64,000 bases of DNA from contig JAIWND010000001.1 of assembly GCA_025330725.1 (NCBI GenBank), positions 2,238,501-2,302,500 on the forward strand, given 5' to 3'. Numbering within the stretch: position 1 is the stretch's first letter; the number at the start of each line of letters is the position of its first letter. Both the position numbers and the translations under genes were made by a program. The DNA comes from Chlamydoabsidia padenii (lineage: Eukaryota; Mucoromycota; Mucoromycetes; Mucorales; Cunninghamellaceae). The notes under the pieces are model-generated. The model did no database searches and had not been told where the DNA came from. It was given only the letters and a program-made list of their open reading frames with translations. Below, piece by piece: positions 22,671 to 32,709 of the stretch.

Positions 22671-23052
22671 TGTCTTTGTAGTATTAGTTGTATTATATAT
22701 GTAGTCTAGTTATCATATAAAATATAATTCAATAAAGTGCAATATTTATATGTATCTGTCTTGTGGATGATGTTAGAATGTGCACTGAAACTTTACCTTT
22801 ATGGCAAGTCAAGCAAAGTACTGGACAGCGTCCCTGATCCCACATTTTTCAAATTGGCTGCGTCACCTTCACATGATAAAAGATGTGCGACTGTTGTTGT
22901 GTACGTTATGCATGAAAGTGGGCCATGATTGGCTGAGACGGGATCTAAAATCCAGGCATTCCTTTTGCAAAATATTATCTTATCCTCCTTCCCACCTCAT
23001 TATATAATGAATTAATTACTTCAATGACATTTTCTATTGTCTTTGTACCTGA

Positions 23053-23593
23053 TTATGACATGCCAACTTGCTTGCTACTGCCAAAAGGGATTGCGGTATT
23101 TCCAGGGACAGTTACTTTTTCTGGGACAGTAATGATTCGATAAGCACCCCCTGATTCGCTTTCCTCGTCGCCATAGTTTCCATCGTCGCTGTCCTTGTTT
23201 TTGTCGTTGTCTTCTTGCTGCTTTTCACTCATTCAAGAAGTAGTAAAGGAGGAGTGTGTTTAACCTTTTGCTGGGTTTTTACTCTTACCCTCACCTGGCT
23301 GGGTCCAAGTGGATTTTCACATGTTCACCGATTTGTTCCAAGGTATCTTGATAAGATGCACAGCATGAACATATAAAATAACTTTTGCCATTCACCAAGG
23401 CATTGCCTGAGGAAGACGCCAAGGTTGGTGGTGATCGACCAGTGAATGTATTCACCAGTGTTAAATCATGCTTCGATTCCAAATGTTTACGATCCACAAC
23501 CATCTTGCCGTTTTTACACAAATGACATTCCAGCCGGAATCGAGTAGGGCTTGTTTTCGAGGATGGCATTGATTCAAGTTGAAAGAAGACCAA
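23053..23593 (-). CDS. Small two-exon protein with zinc-finger-like Cys/His pairs
   Basis: Exon 23295-23593 ends ...HLDPA at a GTGAGG donor; a 67-nt intron ends TGAATGAG; exon 23053-23227 continues in frame to a TAA. The product is 157 residues (or 149 from the second ATG). Two Cys/His pairs are visible: CHLCKNGKM with HLESKH, and CSCCASY with HVKIH, giving two C2H2-like fingers. An acidic stretch (QQEDNDKNKDSDDGN) and a short hydrophobic tail (YRIITVPEKVTVPGN) follow. I do not recognise the family. It may be a host gene or the N-terminal zinc-finger part of a transposable element, since it sits between repeat-rich regions. Confidence 0.55.
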
Positions 23594-24014
23594 GAGTAAC
23601 TTTTTTGATTTAAGCGGAATTTGCTACAGACACGTAGGGATTTCGCACCAAACGTGGGAACAACTACACTCTTTGCTAATATATCAGGGCAATCGGGACA
23701 GGCATGTGGTCAGTGAATGAAACATTGAGCTCACACATTTGTCGGGCATGGAATTCGACTCCTTGAATTTCCAGATTTTGATTGTTCCTCTTTTTTTTTT
23801 TTTTTTTTTTTATTATTATCTTCTTTTTTATCTTTTGGACTATGCACTTTGTTTGGCTCCATCTTGGTTGGTGATATACCCACTTTATCGAATCTTGCAA
23901 TGGCTGAATAAAGTCTACGAGTGAAATCCCTATGTGCCCATAGCAAATTCCAGAAAAGGTTGTGTCGGAGAAGAATCTGGTGATCAGTTCCACTATGAAA
24001 GGAAGTTTGACTAA
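23594..24014. other. Spacer, no clear gene
   Basis: Contains a T-rich run (about 23793-23812). A minus-strand frame reading a hydrophobic stretch (WFIYGLGAIAACIYL) crosses it but has no supporting features. Confidence 0.35.
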
Positions 24015-25073
24015 GTAGATACATGCGGCAATTGCTCCCAGACCATAAATGAACCAACAGATAGTCAGCTCCAATCACTACTGTCGAAATCACCCTACTC
24101 GAAAATTCTTGGATTACAACAGTATATGGTAATGACCGATGAACTCTGCGAATTGATCAATAAAAATTGCGTGTTCCACCCAAACATCAAATTTGTCACG
24201 GCATAGCTTCTGGCAGGATGTATTCCACGAAAGACCACAGTGATGATCAACACGATCGAAACATACGGCCAGAAAAAAAAAGAACCAGACCCTCATCGCG
24301 AACTACACGGGTCTGAAAAACAAACGACAATCCGAACCTCATTGCCTCCACCATTCAAGACGAAGCATACCAATGTTTGGCCTACAACATTGGATACATT
24401 TGAAGGTCGGAAATTGGAAATGGGCACATTATCAAGTAATTCGTTGGCAACATCCGTTTCACGTCTTGATCAAGCCATGAAACCCATCGTCGGTGCGATC
24501 ACTACCATCTTCTCTTTGGAGAAAATCGAGGTCTCTATGGCAACGACCATTTATCTGGATCAAGAATATGTGGGGAAAGCACTGGCTTTGACTGAACGTG
24601 TGGATGTAGTATCGATATCCAGCAGCAATCTTCTCGGTCAACTCAGACAGTTATGAATAAAGTTTCACCTTCCTTCCACCTATCATCTCTGTCGTGCGGC
24701 TGGTCCTGTCACCTTTACTCATGAATGCCAGCCTTACTCTTTGGCAACTCTGGGTGATTTGGATCGTGGGAGAAATCATGCTGCTCGTATCTTCTCGGAC
24801 ATTATGGAAAAGGTACTCAAATTTGGTGGAGGTGCCGTCTTGGGACGGAATCATATGGAAGCCATTCTGTCAAACAGCAAAGGAAGAACAGAAACCTGGG
24901 TGAAAAATGTACTGGCTGCGTTTGGTGACAATGGCTCGGTGTCTATTCTGGCAAACAAGGAGGTGAACGACAAATTTGAAGACCTGGCAGCATCACTCTC
25001 TCAAAACATCACCAATGGCAACATCTCTGTCTCCGACGCCATCTTGCGGTCTTTAACTTACTTTGATCATTAG
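24015..25073 (+). pseudogene. Unrecognised decayed ORF of about 350 codons
   Basis: A plus-strand coding-like stretch from about 24015 to the TGATCATTAG end at 25073. It has one in-frame TAG (after HPNIKFVTA, near 24210) and one frame change near 24640 (from NLLGQLRQ into VMNKVSPSTYHL). The protein has no signal peptide or TM segment and looks mostly helical. Recognisable phrases are TLGDLDRGRNHAARIFSD, KFGGGAVLGRNHMEAIL and WVKNVLAAFGDNGSVSI. I cannot assign it to a family. A captured or viral-derived structural gene, or an old host gene, would fit; neither is demonstrated. The Gly-rich phrase and the single long domain argue against random open frame. Confidence 0.45.
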
Positions 25074-25796
25074 ACCTTCACCTACCTCCTATACTTTATT
25101 TTTATCCACCAATACCCCTCTATATCTTATCATTCTTCTCTTTATCTTTCTTCTTTTATCTTTCTTCTTTTATCTTTTTTTTTTTTTCACTTTATAAATA
25201 AACATTCTTCTCTTTATCTTTTTACTTTATGAATAAACAATGAACAATGTGTATATGTAGCTATATGTCGGACGTTGCATTGTATGTATGTATCATATAA
25301 AGAAGACATCCTGTGCTCATTGTCCCTTTTTGTCACCATATGAAATCACATGATCCATGCTCAAAAGGTAACCTACCAGGTTCCGACATTGCCCCTCTTT
25401 TTATTTTTATTTTTCTCTCTTTAGCCATCAACACACTTTGTTTCAGATCTTTCTACCTACCAGAATGTGATGTGCTGACAGGATGTCCATCCTATACGAG
25501 CAAAATGAAAGTCTCATCGAGAGGGCAGGTCTGTGGCACTTGATGTATTGCTGATCATGATTGATAATCTTCAACCATCACCCCACATTTCGTCTTCCCC
25601 GCACACTTGGAAAGTAGGGAGCCAAGGGTGCAACCGGGGTTTGAAATGATCTTCCTTCTTTTAGGCTTTGTAATTTCTTTTTGTCATTTGATTAAAATCG
25701 AGAGTGGGCGGTCTTTTCTTTCTCCTCTTTCCTTTCTTTATCTTTATCTTTTTTCTTTCTTTTTTTTTTTTTTTTTTTAATCAATCTACATTTAAC
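25074..25796. other. Intergenic and bHLH promoter
   Basis: T-rich 3' flank of the decayed ORF (CTTTATCTTTCTTC repeats) and the 5' region of the bHLH gene. The only notable site is the motif at 25634. Confidence 0.5.
25634..25649 (+). promoter_or_regulatory. GGGGTTTGAA promoter motif
   Basis: CCGGGGTTTGAAATGA, about 150 bp upstream of the bHLH start codon. Confidence 0.45.
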
Positions 25797-26664
25797 ATGG
25801 ACCCCGAATACGATCCTTCTCATAAAACCTCCAGTATTACAAGCACAACAAGTACGACTAGTTGGGATACCGTACCTTCCATGACTGCCTCAAGTATATG
25901 TGACATGGACTCTCCCTCACTTCATGACCAAACTACTTTTGAAGGTAAGATTACCTTTTTACTTTATTGACTAGTGGACTCAATCCTGTTGATTTTTTTT
26001 TTTGTTAGACTACTCTTTTGCAGGCGATAGGGTGGGACTTTCGATACCTTTTGAAAATGTATCACAAATCGGCGACCAGAAAACCTTTGATCGCTTCTTT
26101 GACCATTATTTCTTTACAAACGACAAACCAACCCCACCACCACCACCACAACATCAAGCACCTAGAGACACTCGACTATTGACCGAAGACGAAAAACGAG
26201 CCAACCATATTGCGTCTGAACAAAAACGACGCAACGCCATTCGAACGGGATTCAAGGACATGACAGATATTATCCCCACACTGAAAAACATTAACCACTC
26301 AAAAAGCACCATTCTCTTTAAAGCAGTGGAATACATTCGCCATCTCGACAAACGCAACCGTGGATTACGGGACAAGCTCCGGGCACTCCAGGTCCGTCTC
26401 GCCATCCAAGGTCGTCACCAAAAGAGCCGATCACTACCTCCTGAAGCCGTCGCTGCTTTATTGGCTCACAAGAATCAACAGAGGCAATTGGAAAGGTTAC
26501 AGGAACAACTCAAGTATCAACAAGAATTATTGATCAAGCATAATATCTCGACGGCGGAACCTTTATTGTATCCTTCTATCTCTATTCCTATTGATGCACA
26601 GATCAATCGTACTTGGCCTAGTTTTAGTATTCCTGCAGATGATGACTTTGGTCCTCACTCATAG
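25797..26664 (+). CDS. bHLH transcription factor, Mlx/Max-like
   Basis: Exons 25797-25944 and 26009-26664 (64-nt intron, phase 1) encode 267 residues. The basic helix-loop-helix lies at about residues 125-190: EKRANHIASEQKRRNAIRTG (basic region with the H..E..RR E-box contacts), FKDMTDIIPTL, loop, and STILFKAVEYIRHLDK. It continues into a coiled segment (RGLRDKLRALQ) and a Gln/Leu-rich heptad region (QRQLERLQEQLKYQQELL) that may form a zipper. It should act as a nuclear dimer at CANNTG sites. Its gene structure matches the second bHLH gene at 46860, so the two are probably paralogues and possible partners. The exact target genes are unknown. Confidence 0.85.
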
Positions 26665-27417
26665 TTATAGTCTCTCTCTCTCTCTTTTTTTTTTTTTTTT
26701 TTTTTCTTTTTACTACTACATGGATACCCCCTTTTTTGTTTTGTATTCTATTTACAGTATCATTACCCACAAAATAAAATAAAAATCATTTTATCTTTGA
26801 CTTGATACCCTGTCTTCTTTTATTATGAATGGGTATTGGCCGTTTCCCATCGATCAAACGCCACTACTCAACATGTCTACTTTTTAGGTTGGATCCTTTT
26901 GGAGCCAGATGAAAGTGAATCAAGCGGTGTCCCATGGTCTCCCCTCAATCATATCTGTGTACCCACTTGGAATAGAGCCCCTCATTTTATTATTTGTCAT
27001 ATTGATCTTATTAAAAATGAAATTGTCACTTGTAAAATGATATAATATCCCTCTATAATAAAAGTTGTATCTGGGTTTGAAATAGCATCGGCATACAGTA
27101 TTGCATGGAAGTAAAGTGGCTATGAATGCTAACATTCCTAATCAAGTCACTTTTACCAAGCCCAACAATCCTGTGTTTGTCAGGGTTGAATACAATCCCA
27201 TACATTTTAAATCCTGCCACATAGCGAGCCGAGAAAAAGATCAAATACAAGCATAATATATAATTGGATATGATAAAAAGGCAATAGTAATTGCAAAAAA
27301 CTTTGTTTTATTTGGACATCAGATATAAATGTGTGAAGGGGAGAATGTTATACTATAGAAGAGAGGGGTAAACAAACTATGTACAAAGAGAAGGGGGGAA
27401 TAAAGAGGGTACATCAA
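26665..27417. other. Intergenic, convergent
   Basis: 3' flanks of the bHLH gene (CT repeat and T23 run) and the eIF4E-like gene. No other gene supported. Confidence 0.5.
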
Positions 27418-27503
27418 CTAGTTAAAATGTTTTTTGTAGCTTGAAGATAATATTGGTTCATGTAATTTGGCAGGTACAAATGACAAGAGGTTAGTCCTAT
27501 TAG

Positions 27504-27545
<42 letters not shown>

Positions 27546-29433
27546 ATGATGGGACAAGTAAAGAGGAATGATTTTACCTTAAAGAAGCCACAGTATCAGA
27601 ATGAGTACAAGATTCATCCAACCAAAGTTCGATCCGATCAGCCCGCGCTCGTTTTGACAAGACCAACCCCACCATACCAGGCACATTACCACCGACAAGG
27701 GCACAAAGCATCCAATCAAACAGATCATCCAGTACTAACCCCCGTGCGATCAGAGTCAATCGCCCACCATTCTTGTTAACCTTGTCTTCCCACATGGGTT
27801 CCACACCTTGATGAAAACAATAGATGTTTTGACCGAGAGCCATCTGAGAAGGTTTGCCTTGGTCTTTACAACGTCTCCACCGTGATGAGAATTCCCACAC
27901 GTTGTGACAGGTGAAGAGTGGATGCATGCTGGATCGATAATTGGATACTGTCATTTTTGTGCTGTCACCACTGATATAAAAGACAATGTTGTGTTCGAGT
28001 GGTAAAGGTGAGTTGTAGGCGAGGTGATGCTGAGCCATATAGTCTTGAATCACTTTGAATCTAGTCGGGTTTTCGCGCACCTTGATTGGATCAGCCCAGA
28101 TTGGTAAGGTATTGTTGTTAGTATCTGTTGAATCCAGTAAGGAAGGTGCTGATACGTGTTCACTATTAATGGGTGACATGTTTGCTTGAATGACTGTATC
28201 CTGATCGTCGATCGTTGTGCTGTCGGTTATCATGGTATCCTTGTCGGTCTTGGTCATACCAATGTATGAATGGTCGACATGTTCTGTTGATGAGCCACTT
28301 GTATTGTCTGATACTGATGGGCTGATCTCGGCAACAGGAGGGGCGGACGTATCATGTGATTCTTGTTGTTGTTGTTGTTGTTGTTGTTGTTGATCTATCC
28401 CCTCTGTTACTGCTGCTGGTGTCATTGTTTCTGTTATTGTTGTATCAGACGTTGTATCATTATTGTCAGTGAATGTACTTTCCAAACTGGATCCCAAAGT
28501 ACTTTTGAAGCTACTAATACTACTACCACTGCTAAATCGTCGAGGAGTTATTCCCGAGGATGATGATCGTGTGCTGGTTGAAGTTCGTCGTTGTTGCTTG
28601 TCATCCTCTTGATCCATATATTGATGATACTGGTAATCATACGTTATCACTGAATATGGTTGTCTTTGTGATTGCCATTGTTGTTGATAATAATAATAAT
28701 AAGGAGGAGGAGGAGGATGGGAACCATAAGGAGCCACAGGTAGATAGTAAGGAAGAGAAGGATAGTTGTAATGATGTTGTTGTTGCTGGTTATTGTTGTG
28801 ATAAAATGTATGATAATCATGATTTTCAGAGAGTGGAAAACGTCGATGACCACCAGTTGATTGAGTTTTGCAAATCTGATTCGAGTTGAATCGATTTTGC
28901 TGATAATAGGGAGAATGATGTTCCTGTTCCTGTTGGTGACGATACTGGTTGACTTTTTTATGACCCGTATTATCGACTAGTTGACTAGGTGGAGTTCCAA
29001 TATCAAGACGATCTTGTTGTGTCTTGTTACCATCACCATCTTTAACGTTACCATCGTTGTTTGTTGACGAGACATTCAAAGGAGTCTTGGAAGTTGTCAC
29101 CAATGGGTCCAAACTATGAGTAAAAGATACTCCAGATGGCTTGATATCACATAGTTTTATTCTTGACAAGGAAGGATCTTTGGATGGAGGAAAGACAATG
29201 GAGACATGAGTACCTTGAGGAGAAGTATCGGCAAACAGAAAGTGGTCCGAGTGAGGCCGTGGAGGTGACACTGGTAGTTTCGGTGTAGACTTGTTTTTCC
29301 AAGAGCGACGTTGACGTTGCATAAGAGATGGTTGTTTGTAGTAATTGATATAGTCAAAAGCCTGTTGAGGGTGATAAGAGATGGCCGTATTTGATCCTTG
29401 GCGAAATATAACACCATGCATCATTATAAACAC
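27418..29433 (-). CDS. eIF4E-family cap-binding protein with long disordered N-terminus
   Basis: Two exons, 27578-29433 and 27418-27496, join in frame to 644 residues; without the intron the frame would stop at once after DTVASLR. Residues ~1-475 are low complexity: Gln/Asn/His/Tyr-rich, a PPPPPYYYYYQQQ segment, a Q10 run and Ser/Thr-rich stretches. Residues ~478-644 are an eIF4E fold: LEHNIVFYISGD, NVWEFSSRW (the W73 region), FHQGVEPMWEDKVNKNGG (the cap-stacking W102 and E103 equivalents), then VGLVLSKRARADRIELWLD and the tail FVPAKLHEPILSSSY. The W56 position seems to be Tyr, as in 4EHP, suggesting a repressor or specialised cap-binder rather than the main eIF4E. The intron's pyrimidine tract is a (CT)n repeat (27508-27541 on the plus strand reads GA). 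Confidence 0.8.
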
Positions 29434-29791
29434 GCTTTGTCCGGATGAAGAAGTGAGAAAAGAGAGAGAAGGGAGGCGTAAAAAAAAAAAAAAAAAAAAA
29501 AAATGGCGGGAGAAAAAAGAAAAATCTCGTGACCCTGATTATCACTGGACCAAGATCGAATCCAGTATAAATACAATGATTCCATTTTTCCATAAACAAA
29601 TGTTCTTTATTTAAACAAGTAAAAAAGAATGTGTAAAGACAATAATACAAGTGTATAAACAGATAATGGAGTATTAAAATAAAGAGAAAGAGAGAGAGAG
29701 AGAGAGGAGGGAAAAAAGAGGAATACAATAATATACAAAGTACAATACAATGAGGTAATGATAATATAAGGGGAAGGGGAGAAGACATAAT
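29434..29791. other. Promoter of the eIF4E-like gene and 3' flank
   Basis: Contains A22 (29480-29502), then TGGCGGGAGAAAAA, and a GA repeat near 29690. No gene. Confidence 0.5.
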
Positions 29792-30686
29792 CTATTTATT
29801 CCACCTATGTCGATATAACCCTTGTCGATGTCTCTTTTGATATTTTGATACATTAGTTAAAAATAATGAGGATGTTGTATTGGCAGAGGTCCGGAGTCTT
29901 CTTCTACCCATTTTTGTTGAATTATCTTCACTAGTATTATCATCTAGAGCATGTTGTCGTACCAGTTGTTCTTGCATTGTTGCCAAATAATCCACAATTT
30001 CATGACTATCAGGCATATAAAACATTGGCATAGTTTGTTCCATATAATATTCTTCTTGAGGCATCATTGATTCTCCAGTACTAAAAGTCACCATGGTATA
30101 GTCGCCATCTTGTTGTTGTTGTTGTTGTTTGTCTTGATCCGGTTCAGTTCCAGGTGCTAAGGGTGCTTCAAATGGTTTAAGATGCATCATGTAACTTGCC
30201 AATTCTTCATCTATTCATACAAGTGTCAAGTTAGTTGTCAGTCGTACAACAAAACCACTTACCATCATCGTCTTCAGGTGCATGTTTTGAGAAGAAGGGT
30301 TTTTCTTCTTCGTCCGCCAAGCCAAGTAATGGTCGATGTAATGAGAAGAAGGCATTATGAGCGAATTCGGTCTGAGGAATGTTGATCACAGGCATAAACG
30401 AAAAGTTGGATTCTATCGTTGAGGGTTGTTTGCTGACAAACGGTTCTTGTTGAGTGTCCTTCTTATTGGCGATCTTTTCTTCTTCATCCTTGGTGGACTG
30501 GTTTTGGTTGTTGTTGCTATCGTGACCTTTTCCATTGCTGAATGAAGAAGTGTAAGATCGAATGGTGGTAAAACGTAGAGAGTGGGTTGATAAGACGACG
30601 TTGTTGCTGTTTAAATGTCGACTGATATTACGTACCCAACCTTTTGATGGAGTAAGCATCTTGATATTGGTTTTTGATAGTAGCAT
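29792..30686 (-). CDS. Unrecognised protein with mitochondrial-type N-terminus (280 aa)
   Basis: Exons 30263-30686 and 29792-30210 join across a 52-nt intron (GTAAGT...AATAG) as APEDDD-DEELASYMMH. The first ~55 residues lack acidic residues and are rich in Arg, Lys, Ser and Asn (MLLSKTNIKMLTPSKGWVRN, ISRHLNS, RFTTIRSYTSS), a good candidate matrix-targeting presequence. The middle is acidic and Gln-rich (DQDKQQQQQQDGD; EEYYMEQTMPMFYMPDSHEI), and the last 40 residues are basic (GRRRLRTSAN, YQKRHRQGLYRHRWNK). The basic C-terminus is reminiscent of mitoribosome-associated proteins, but I recognise no family. Confidence 0.65.
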
Positions 30687-30849
30687 GAGGAATTGTGTTC
30701 TAAAAATGAGAAATAAATAAGAAAAGGATAATAGTAAAAGGAAAGGATGAATAAAAGTGTGAGTTTTCAGGAAAAAGAGAGGAAATAAAAAAAAAAAGTA
30801 AAAGTGGAGCTAAGATAAAAAAAAATAGATATTATAGACAGGGTGATTT

Positions 30850-30866
30850 TTCAGACCCCGCCCGTG
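30850..30866 (-). promoter_or_regulatory. GGCGGGGTCTGAAAA motif variant
   Basis: On the minus strand GGGCGGGGTCTGAAAAAT, about 85 bp upstream of the gene at 30946. A variant of the recurrent motif (TCTGAA in place of TTTGAA). Confidence 0.3.
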
Positions 30867-30945
30867 AATTTCATCTGAGGGTTCATGTTCACTTGGAAAA
30901 AAAAAAAAAAAAAAGAACACTTGGCTTTTTCTTTCCCTTATAGAA

Positions 30946-31581
30946 ATGACCACTCCACCACAACCACCCAACTCTCAAGTGTTACAACAACAACAAGAAG
31001 AAACCACCACCTCTTCTTCTTCCTCGTCTAATCCTCCTCCTTTCCCTATTCCTCAACTCGTCGTCATTAGGGATCAGGTACACAACACCTATAAACACCC
31101 CATCATACATTACGTATTTGAAGACGAACCCTTCCCGGATATTTCCAAGGACAAACTTGTAGTAGTGGATTATGATTCGGAAGCGATCACTGGCGAACGT
31201 GACCCTCATGTCGAAAGTTATAGTCCTCACTTTCAAATATCACACTGTCGTTTGGAACAAAGTACTGTGAATGACCAATTTGATACAAGCACAACTGGAC
31301 TACTCAACCTTATTCTTGAAGGTGTCTCTGCCCCACAATCGTAAGTACCATTAAAAAGGAAATACGTCTAGGTGGACTCGACCTCATTCTTTTGAGTAGG
31401 AACGAAGCTATTGAAAGCCTTCAGCCTGTACGTAGTACAGATAATTTGATAGAAATGATATTCAACTTTAAAAACAGGTAACAAGTACCATATGAACTTG
31501 TCCTTTTTACTTAACAATGTCTTCTTTGATACTAGGAACGAAATGGTCAAAAAAGTGTTTCAGCAACATCAATCACCATAA
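30946..31581 (+). CDS. Unrecognised acidic protein (172 aa, three exons)
   Basis: Exons 30946-31340, 31400-31477 and 31536-31581 join in frame to 172 residues. A Gln/Ser/Pro-rich N-terminus (QVLQQQQEETTTSSSSSSN) is followed by a compact conserved-looking domain: HNTYKHPIIHYVFEDEPFPD, KDKLVVVDYD, SYSPHFQISHCRLEQS, LLNLILEGVS, then IESLQPVRSTDNLIEMIFNF and MVKKVFQQHQ. There is no signal peptide, TM segment or Cys cluster, so it is probably cytosolic or nuclear. No family recognised. The clean splice junctions and preserved frame across three exons support a real gene. Confidence 0.7.
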
Positions 31582-31761
31582 ATAGCATATAATAGATACC
31601 CTCTCTCTCTCTTGTTTACATTAGACAATTCCATTGTTATACTATATTACCCCTTTATTGTTGATATGGTGCCTAATAAACTCATTTTATCACCAATGGG
31701 TGGTTCATGCTCTTTTATGTATGGTCCATATCCGATTTCTCTCATCCAATGAAATGGTCGT

Positions 31762-31783
31762 GGCGGGATTTGAAAATTTCCCG
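31762..31783 (+). promoter_or_regulatory. GCGGGATTTGAAA promoter motif, near-palindromic form
   Basis: GGCGGGATTTGAAAATTTCC then CG, about 100 bp upstream of the LLPH-like start. The CGGGATTT and ATTTCCCG arms make it nearly symmetric. Confidence 0.55.
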
Positions 31784-31873
31784 TTAGAAAAACTTTTTTT
31801 TTCTTTTTATCACCCCTTGTTTTTTCTTCCCTCTTTGACACTTTTTTTTTACTAAATTATATATATAGACATT

Positions 31874-32275
31874 ATGGCCAAAGGAATTAGATCTCATGTG
31901 AAAAAACGAGCCAATGGTAAAGTATATGGCTTGCATCATCCTACAACATCTTGAGGACATTTGTATTAACTCTATCTTTTTATTACCTTCTCTATCTTTG
32001 ACGATCTAGTTATCAAACGTGCTACTGTCTTCAAACCTGTTGAAGATTCTCGTTTGGCTCGCTTAGCTGCTCTTCAAGCCGAAGCTGCCAAGAAACCTGC
32101 CGTTGGTGATCATATGGAAGAAGTGGCCCCAACTACTGGTGATGCTATGGTGACCGACGAACCTGCCAAGATCTCCACCAGTGGTCCTCGCAAGAACTCA
32201 AAATACCTCCGTGAAGCCAAACTCAAGCAAAGGAAGAACTTTAAGAAGAACAAGAAGACTACCAACAAGTGGTAA
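31874..32275 (+). CDS. LLPH/YBL028C-like nucleolar protein
   Basis: Exons 31874-31916 and 32010-32275 encode 102 residues. The N-terminus MAKGIRSHVKKRANVIKR and VFKPVEDSRLARLAALQAE fit the DUF2423 family (yeast YBL028C, animal LLPH), small basic nucleolar proteins linked to pre-60S particles. The C-terminus is strongly basic (KYLREAKLKQRKNFKKNKK). The first exon is only 43 nt, as often in such short fungal genes. Its promoter carries the best copy of the GGGATTTGAA motif. Confidence 0.85.
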
Positions 32276-32709
32276 ACTCCCCTCCCCTAGTGTATATACA
32301 ATTACTATATCATACTTTTTTTTTTATTACTTCATCTCAATCACTCATTTATATCATTCCTCTGCAATAATAAATAAAATTTAAAATCTCGACATCTCGA
32401 CCAATTGATTATATGTAGACTTGTAATGACATAGTCTTTTTAATATGTAGTTTGACAGTAAAAGGGGGAATATGATTAACAGGGCTAGTATCTACATGAT
32501 CCTAAACAAGTATCACTAACAATACACTACATTTATATGACACATATTATGATCCCACATCTATTATTCATGCAACGCCTATCATCAAACTGAATATGTA
32601 ATAGTTAAAGTAGATACAAAGTTTTATTATTATAAATCAAATAATAAAGTAAATATAACTAAAATGTCAAGTGTGTATAATGGAAGGAGGGGGGGGCGGG
32701 GTTACTATA
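32276..32709. other. Intergenic, convergent 3' ends
   Basis: A/T-rich 3' flanks of the LLPH-like and MAT2B-like genes; nothing else seen. Confidence 0.6.

Larger units (their letters stand above)
20335..22866 (+). repeat. Segmental duplication, copy 2 (P450 block)
   Basis: Direct repeat of 9449-11936. Promoter, exons, intron positions and 3' flank all align; similarity ends after AAATTGGCTGCGTCACC near 22866. Confidence 0.85.

Noticed and set aside
15993..22975. 18-nt identity ATTCCTTTTGCAAAATAT near 15994 and near 22957
   Set aside because: Too short, and not extended on either side, to define a repeat boundary or target-site duplication with confidence.
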